The position numbers and the translations under genes are program-made. From Deltaproteobacteria bacterium (GTDB lineage: Bacteria; Myxococcota_A; Polyangia; Polyangiales; Houyiibacteriaceae), in the NCBI GenBank assembly GCA_019309605.1, contig JAFDFW010000018.1:1-18292 (forward strand): a DNA stretch of 18,292 nucleotides, read 5' to 3'. Shown piece after piece: positions 14,410-18,292 of this stretch. The notes under the pieces were generated by a model. It searched no databases. It had not been told where the DNA came from and saw nothing but the letters and a program-made list of their open reading frames with translations. Positions within the stretch are counted from its first letter, which is position 1; every line of letters starts with the position of its first letter.

Positions 14410-16098
14410 ATGGACGACTCCGCGCATAGGAAGCCCCCCGCTCGACGAACCTTGGAGCCGCGCGTCTCGTCGGTGAACTCGATCATCACGCCGCGACGCC
14501 AAGCGGGTGAAGCCAACACGCCGGCGCAAATTCTGGAGTCGCTGAACCAGGCACAGCGAGAGACCGTTGCGTTTGCGACCGACGAGAAGATCCTACGTTC
14601 GTACGTGCACGCGCTCGAGCGCCTCTATCCGAAGACCCGGTTTGCGATGCGGTTGTCACCGCAAACGGCAGACACGACGGCCATCGTCCAGGCGGCGACG
14701 CATCACATCCGGCCCGAGGCGATGGACGAAGTGTCGATCACGGAGGCGGGGCTTTTGCGAGGTGGCTTCGCGCTGCCGGCGGGGCCACCGAATGGGATGA
14801 CCGTGCGGCGGACATACCAAGCGACCTTGCTCGCTGGACCGGCAGAGGAACCGCTGCCCTCTGACGGCTTCGACGCGCCACTGGCACGCGCAGGCGAGGT
14901 GTTCGGGGTTCTGGCCGCCGAGTTCGATCGGGGCGCCAACGTTCCGGCGCGCTTGGAGGACGCGGTGCTGATGGCGGCAACCCAAGTGAGCGCCGCAATC
15001 GAAAGCGGGCGTCTTCGCCGGGAATCGCTTCACCTCCGCGATTACCTCGACAAGCTGCTGGAGCACGCCAACATTCCGGTTCTGGTAGTCGGTCGCGATC
15101 GCGGCATTCGCGTCGTGAGCAGCGCGTTCAAGCGAATAACGGGGCTGGATCGCACGGATCTCGTTTCCAAAGACGTGCTGCGCTTGGCGGGGCCCAGCGA
15201 GCGAGTGCGGGTCTTGTCGGCCTTCGCCGGCGCGCTCCGCGGACGGGACGTCGCGCCGTTCGAGCTGCGGCTACCCAAGGCACGGGGAGGCCATGCGCGC
15301 CTCCAGTTCACGCTGGCGCCAATTCTCGATTCGGAGGGCAGAGTCGCTGGCGTCATCGCGATCGGCCAAGACCGGACCGAGGTGCGTGAGCTCGAAGGGC
15401 AGGTCATCCACGCCGAAAAGCTGGCCACACTGGGGCAACTCGCTGCCGGCATCGTGCACGAGATCAACAACCCACTGACGAGCATCTCGGTCTACGGCGA
15501 GTACCTACTCAACAAGTTGACGCGGAGCGGCGCGGAGCATGCGGATCTCAAGCGAGTGGAGCGCATCCTGCATAGCTCCGACCGCATCATGTCGTTCACC
15601 CGTAATCTTCTGACGTACGCGCGCCCGTCGAAAGAGGAGGCGCAGCCGATCGCGCTCAACCAAGTTCTCCGAGAGGCCGTCGGCTTCTGCGAGCACGTCA
15701 TCCGGGAAGCTGGCGTCTCCGTGACCGTGAACTACGGGGAGAACCTCCCCAGGGTGAACGCGGTGGCGGGCCAGCTTCATCAGGTCTTTGTCAATCTCAT
15801 CACGAACGCGTGCAACGCCGCGCCCGAAGAGGGCGGACAGCTGCAGCTGTCCACCCGCCTTCACGGCCACGATCGCATTCACGTCGAGGTCGAGGACGAC
15901 GGCGTGGGGATTCGTGCAGCCGAGCTCAGCCGCGTCTTCGAGCCGTTCTTCTCAACGCGCCGAAAAGGCAACGGAACCGGGCTCGGCCTTTCGATCGTCA
16001 AGAACATCGTGGAGGAGCATCGAGGCACGATCGAGATTGACAGCGAGCCCGACCGCGCCACGACCGTCCTGATCACCCTCCCCTGCCTCGACCAGTAA
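14410..16098 (+). CDS. Sensor histidine kinase (GAF-like, PAS, HisKA, HATPase)
   Basis: ATG 14410 lies 3 bp after the TGA of the kinase-like gene, so the two are one operon. The 562-residue protein has no membrane helices. A GAF-like region covers about 40-205 (KILRSYVHALERL, then VFGVLAAEFDRG, ending VSAAIESGRLRRES). A PAS domain covers 212-325 (IPVLVVGRDRGIRVVSSAF, then GVIAIGQDRTE). HisKA has His350 in AAGIVHEINNPLTSISVYGE. The ATPase domain is complete: N-box VNLITNACNA (461-470), G1 DDGVGI (496-501), F-box FEPFFST (510-516) and G2 GTGLGL (522-527). It should be a cytosolic autokinase. No response regulator is adjacent, so its partner may be the neighbouring His381 protein or one of the receivers elsewhere in the window. 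Confidence 0.95.
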   Translation: MDDSAHRKPPARRTLEPRVSSVNSIITPRRQAGEANTPAQILESLNQAQRETVAFATDEKILRSYVHALERLYPKTRFAMRLSPQTADTTAIVQAATHHIRPEAMDEVSITEAGLLRGGFALPAGPPNGMTVRRTYQATLLAGPAEEPLPSDGFDAPLARAGEVFGVLAAEFDRGANVPARLEDAVLMAATQVSAAIESGRLRRESLHLRDYLDKLLEHANIPVLVVGRDRGIRVVSSAFKRITGLDRTDLVSKDVLRLAGPSERVRVLSAFAGALRGRDVAPFELRLPKARGGHARLQFTLAPILDSEGRVAGVIAIGQDRTEVRELEGQVIHAEKLATLGQLAAGIVHEINNPLTSISVYGEYLLNKLTRSGAEHADLKRVERILHSSDRIMSFTRNLLTYARPSKEEAQPIALNQVLREAVGFCEHVIREAGVSVTVNYGENLPRVNAVAGQLHQVFVNLITNACNAAPEEGGQLQLSTRLHGHDRIHVEVEDDGVGIRAAELSRVFEPFFSTRRKGNGTGLGLSIVKNIVEEHRGTIEIDSEPDRATTVLITLPCLDQ

Positions 16099-16103
16099 AC
16101 GTC

Positions 16104-16109
16104 TATAAT
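16104..16109 (+). promoter_or_regulatory. Possible -10 element for the degP-like gene
   Basis: TATAAT, a perfect -10 hexamer, lies 5 nt after the kinase stop codon in the 105-bp gap before the protease gene. It would give a leader of about 88 nt. No recognisable -35 is at the right spacing, so an activator or chance match is possible. Confidence 0.35.
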
Positions 16110-16203
16110 CACACGCATTTTCCATGGCGCATCCGTTTGAGCCGCCCATGAATGGAATCAAGCGGCGGGCCGAAAGGTTAGGGGGACAAACGGAGGTATG
16201 TTC

Positions 16204-17595
16204 ATGTTCCGCACCACACTTCGGCAGCCCTGGCTCATCGCCCTCGGCGCCGCGCTCGCCGTCAGCACACTCGGGACGGCGTCCGCGTCGCCCAAGAAAG
16301 GCGCTATCGACGAGGACGCCTTGTCGAGGGCAGTCGCGTTCGAAACTGCGCTGACCGACGTTGCCGAGTCGGTGTCGCCTTCGGTCGTGAGCATTCAAGT
16401 CGAGGTGACCCGGCCGCAGAATGAGGGCTTGCCTTTCTTCTTCGGAGGGCAAGGTCGTGGCGGCATCGTTCGCGGAGGCGGCTCGGGCATCATCTTGCGG
16501 TCGGACGGCTATATTCTGACGAACAACCATGTCGTGCACCAGGCAAGCCGAATCGAGGTGCGGCTCAAGGACGGAAAAAGCTTTCCCGCCAAGCTCGTCG
16601 GGGCGGATTCGGCGACCGACCTCGCCATGCTCAAGATCGACGCGCGCGGCCTGCCGCAAGCCGAGTTCGGCTCTTCAGAGAAGGCCAGAGTTGGCCAATT
16701 CGTCATTGCAATCGGCTCCCCATTCGGCCTCGACTATACGGTCACGACCGGCGTTCTCAGCGCGAAGGGTCGCGCCGGCATCGGCGCAAACGAGATCGAA
16801 GACTATCTCCAAACCGACGCGAGCATCAATCCCGGCAACTCCGGCGGCCCACTCGTCAATCTTCACGGCCGAGTGCTGGGGATCAACACGATGATCATCG
16901 GCCGGGGTTCGGGGATCGGCTTTGCGATCCCCGCCGAGATCGCCCAGCGGGTGGCACGACAACTGATCGAAAGCGGCACTGTCAAACGCGCGTGGCTCGG
17001 CGTCTCGTTCCAGGAGATCACCCCCGAGCTGGCCGCGCATTTCGGGGGAAGCTTCGACGGTGGAGCGCTGATCAATGGGGTGATTCCACAAGGGCCCGCG
17101 GACAAAGCGGGTCTGCAGGCAGGCGATGTCATCACCGCTGTCGGCGAGCAGAAGATTCGGGAGGGAACCGACCTTCTGCGCACCGTCTTACGCCACGGAG
17201 TCGGTGAACGACTGACCCTCGAAGTGCGCCGCGGCAACAAGACGAAGAAGGTCCCCCTCGTCACCGGCCAGAGGCCGAGCGAGGACGGAGTGCAGCAAGG
17301 CCAGCAGGGCGCACAAGACAACCACATGCTGGGCCTCGCGCTCGAAGAGATGACTCCAAGGCTTAGAGAGCGGTTCCGCTACGAGGGGGACGGACAGGTG
17401 TTCGTCCGTGGTGTGACGCCGGGTTCCGACGCCGATCGAGCCGGCCTTCGTCCCGGCGACATCATTCTTCAAGCAGACCGGCAACTGGTTCGCAGTATCG
17501 GCGACGTTCGCGCGGCGTTGAAGGACGGAAAGGCAGTGCTCTACGTCGAACGTGAGTCACGGCGCTTCTTTCAACCGATCACTCGGTCCAAGTAG
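16204..17595 (+). CDS. Do/DegP-family periplasmic serine protease (HtrA type, two PDZ domains)
   Basis: Two ATGs lie close together. The Shine-Dalgarno GGAGG (16192-16196) is 7 nt before ATG 16204 but only 1 nt before ATG 16198, so 16204 is the better start, giving 463 residues. A signal peptide (MFRTTLRQPWLIALGAALAV, cleavage near ASA-SP) sends it to the periplasm. The trypsin-like domain has the triad His109 (LTNNHVV), Asp139 (SATDLAML) and Ser213 (NPGNSGGP). PDZ1 covers about 262-355 (RAWLGVSFQEI) and PDZ2 about 375-455 (MLGLALEEMTP, then GSDADRAGLRPGDIIL). A Gln-rich linker joins them. The enzyme degrades or refolds damaged envelope proteins. It follows the two histidine kinases with its own -10 candidate and converges with the right-edge gene after a 19-bp gap. 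Confidence 0.96.
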   Translation: MFRTTLRQPWLIALGAALAVSTLGTASASPKKGAIDEDALSRAVAFETALTDVAESVSPSVVSIQVEVTRPQNEGLPFFFGGQGRGGIVRGGGSGIILRSDGYILTNNHVVHQASRIEVRLKDGKSFPAKLVGADSATDLAMLKIDARGLPQAEFGSSEKARVGQFVIAIGSPFGLDYTVTTGVLSAKGRAGIGANEIEDYLQTDASINPGNSGGPLVNLHGRVLGINTMIIGRGSGIGFAIPAEIAQRVARQLIESGTVKRAWLGVSFQEITPELAAHFGGSFDGGALINGVIPQGPADKAGLQAGDVITAVGEQKIREGTDLLRTVLRHGVGERLTLEVRRGNKTKKVPLVTGQRPSEDGVQQGQQGAQDNHMLGLALEEMTPRLRERFRYEGDGQVFVRGVTPGSDADRAGLRPGDIILQADRQLVRSIGDVRAALKDGKAVLYVERESRRFFQPITRSK

Positions 17596-17614
17596 GCTGC
17601 CGAGCAAAGTAGGG

Positions 17615-18292
17615 CTATCGCGCGATCGTGATCTCGACCGCCGGGCCGCGCGCCTCGACGCGGTAGGCCGGCTGGCGCCCTGCAACGAACCGGATCGTCA
17701 GCTCGGAGAAGTCCCCGCGGTTGAGGATGCTCGCGTGCTCCACGTCGGGATGCGCGGTGGCAATCGGGCCCGCCTGGGACAAAGACAGGCTCCCTGGAAT
17801 CGTGACAGAGAATCCGTCCCCCTCGACGATCCCATCCATCTCGGTCACGGGGTTGCTCATCCGCAACACGTACTTCTCACCACGGGCAACGGAGTCCGCC
17901 CCAAACGCCGTCCCGCGAACACTCTCAGGAGGCAAAGGCGCCCCCTGCACCTCGTAAGTCGCACCAGCGACCGCGGCCTCGGCCCCCGACCCATCCGCCG
18001 ACGCCGACTCTGCCCCTGTCTCGGTCTCTGCCGCTGCCGCTGTCTCTGTCTCTGCCGCAGTCTCTGCCGCTGTCTCTGTCTCCGCCGCAGTCTCTGCCGC
18101 TGTCTCTGTCTCCGCCGCAGTCTCTGCCGCTGCCTCACTCCCCGAGACCGCCCACAAGTACACGCCCCAGCCGGCCGCAACAATCCCACAAGCCATCGCC
18201 GCGACGAGTAAGTATCGGCGTCCGTTGCGGCGCGTGTTCTTGAGATGCGCGCGCGCCGCTTCGCTCCGCGGAACCTGCTTGCGGCGAGGTTT
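17615..18292 (-). CDS. Membrane-anchored protein with Ala-Glu-Thr repeats and AMIN-like C-terminal domain (5' end outside window)
   Basis: The frame runs off the right edge with no start that fits: an in-frame ATG at 18196 lies within the membrane helix and would remove the basic cytosolic segment before it (KPRRKQVPRSEAARAH and onward). The visible 225 residues are a basic N-terminal tail, one transmembrane helix (YLLVAAMACGIVAAGWGVYL), a low-complexity linker of AETAAETETA-type repeats, and a C-terminal beta-rich domain of about 110 residues. The latter contains DGFSVTIPGSLSLSQAGPI and ends PAYRVEARGPAVEITIAR, resembling AMIN-type domains that bind peptidoglycan or outer-membrane machinery. 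It is probably inner-membrane anchored with the linker and domain in the periplasm. The repeat spacer would let the domain reach across the periplasm. The gene name is unknown, and the AMIN resemblance is by eye. Confidence 0.75.
   Translation of the reverse strand, partial: KPRRKQVPRSEAARAHLKNTRRNGRRYLLVAAMACGIVAAGWGVYLWAVSGSEAAAETAAETETAAETAAETETAAETAAETETAAAAETETGAESASADGSGAEAAVAGATYEVQGAPLPPESVRGTAFGADSVARGEKYVLRMSNPVTEMDGIVEGDGFSVTIPGSLSLSQAGPIATAHPDVEHASILNRGDFSELTIRFVAGRQPAYRVEARGPAVEITIAR
18031..18132. repeat. 30-nt tandem repeat inside the right-edge gene
   Basis: Two identical 30-nt copies at 18061-18090 and 18091-18120 are flanked by a diverged copy (18031-18060) and a partial copy (18121-18132). 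Each unit encodes the 10-residue period AETAAETETA on the minus strand. Copy number is likely to vary by slippage, and each unit change keeps the frame. Confidence 0.85.

Noticed and set aside
18010..18135. Tandem repeat as a CRISPR array
   Set aside because: The 30-nt units are directly adjacent with no spacers and are in frame within a coding sequence.
17552..18211. Plus-strand open frame with Leu/Cys/Arg repeats
   Set aside because: It is the antisense reading of the Ala-Glu-Thr repeat gene and yields an implausible CLCRCLCL-type low-complexity protein.

Overview
The window is about 18.3 kb of GC-rich, densely coding bacterial DNA. Its style fits a Myxococcota or other former-deltaproteobacterial lineage: many one- and two-component signalling proteins with mixed domain architectures, a Ser/Thr kinase fused to a receiver, an ETF-type membrane Fe-S oxidoreductase, DUF4112 and YkgJ proteins, and two small conserved proteins of a kind I associate with myxobacteria. 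This assignment is inference; no rRNA or other phylogenetic marker is present. No gene-free stretch exceeds 300 bases; the longest is about 140 bp (2593-2734). I saw no insertion sequence, prophage or CRISPR array.

Layout, left to right. On the minus strand, 2592-1 holds a membrane Fe-S oxidoreductase that is broken into two frames (2592-1609 and 1660-386) and then the first third of a voltage-sensor-type ion channel that leaves the window. On plus, 2735-4282 is a TPR-like lipoprotein. On minus, 6353-4290 is rsmB, a tRNA-Pro(CGG) whose 5' end overlaps the rsmB stop, and a receiver-XRE response regulator. On plus, 6475-7347 is a receiver with a degenerate GGDEF domain. On minus, 9347-7344 is an overlapping three-gene operon (YkgJ-type cysteine cluster, DUF501, DUF2752). 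On plus, 9418-10296 are two small conserved proteins. On minus, 12939-10253 is murI, a Ser/Thr kinase-receiver fusion and a DUF4112 membrane protein. On plus, 13018-17595 are a histidine kinase that lacks an ATPase domain, a complete GAF-PAS histidine kinase 3 bp downstream, and a DegP/HtrA periplasmic protease. The right edge holds the C-terminal part of a membrane-anchored, repeat-containing protein on minus.

How the genes may work together. Five of the roughly nineteen protein genes are phosphotransfer proteins, with three good receivers and one pseudo-receiver, but only one histidine kinase (14410-16098) has both the phospho-acceptor and ATP-binding halves. It sits directly after a kinase-like protein with a phospho-acceptor histidine and no ATPase, so phosphorylation in trans is an attractive hypothesis. 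The Ser/Thr kinase-receiver fusion lies between murI and a membrane protein, which may tie phosphorelay output to cell-wall supply. DegP next to the kinases would fit an envelope-stress theme. The most notable sequence-level oddities are a deletion of about 16 nt that removes the end of a ferredoxin motif in the Fe-S oxidoreductase, the rsmB/tRNA overlap, and several genes that have a -10-like hexamer 6-8 nt before the start codon and no Shine-Dalgarno, as expected for leaderless transcripts.
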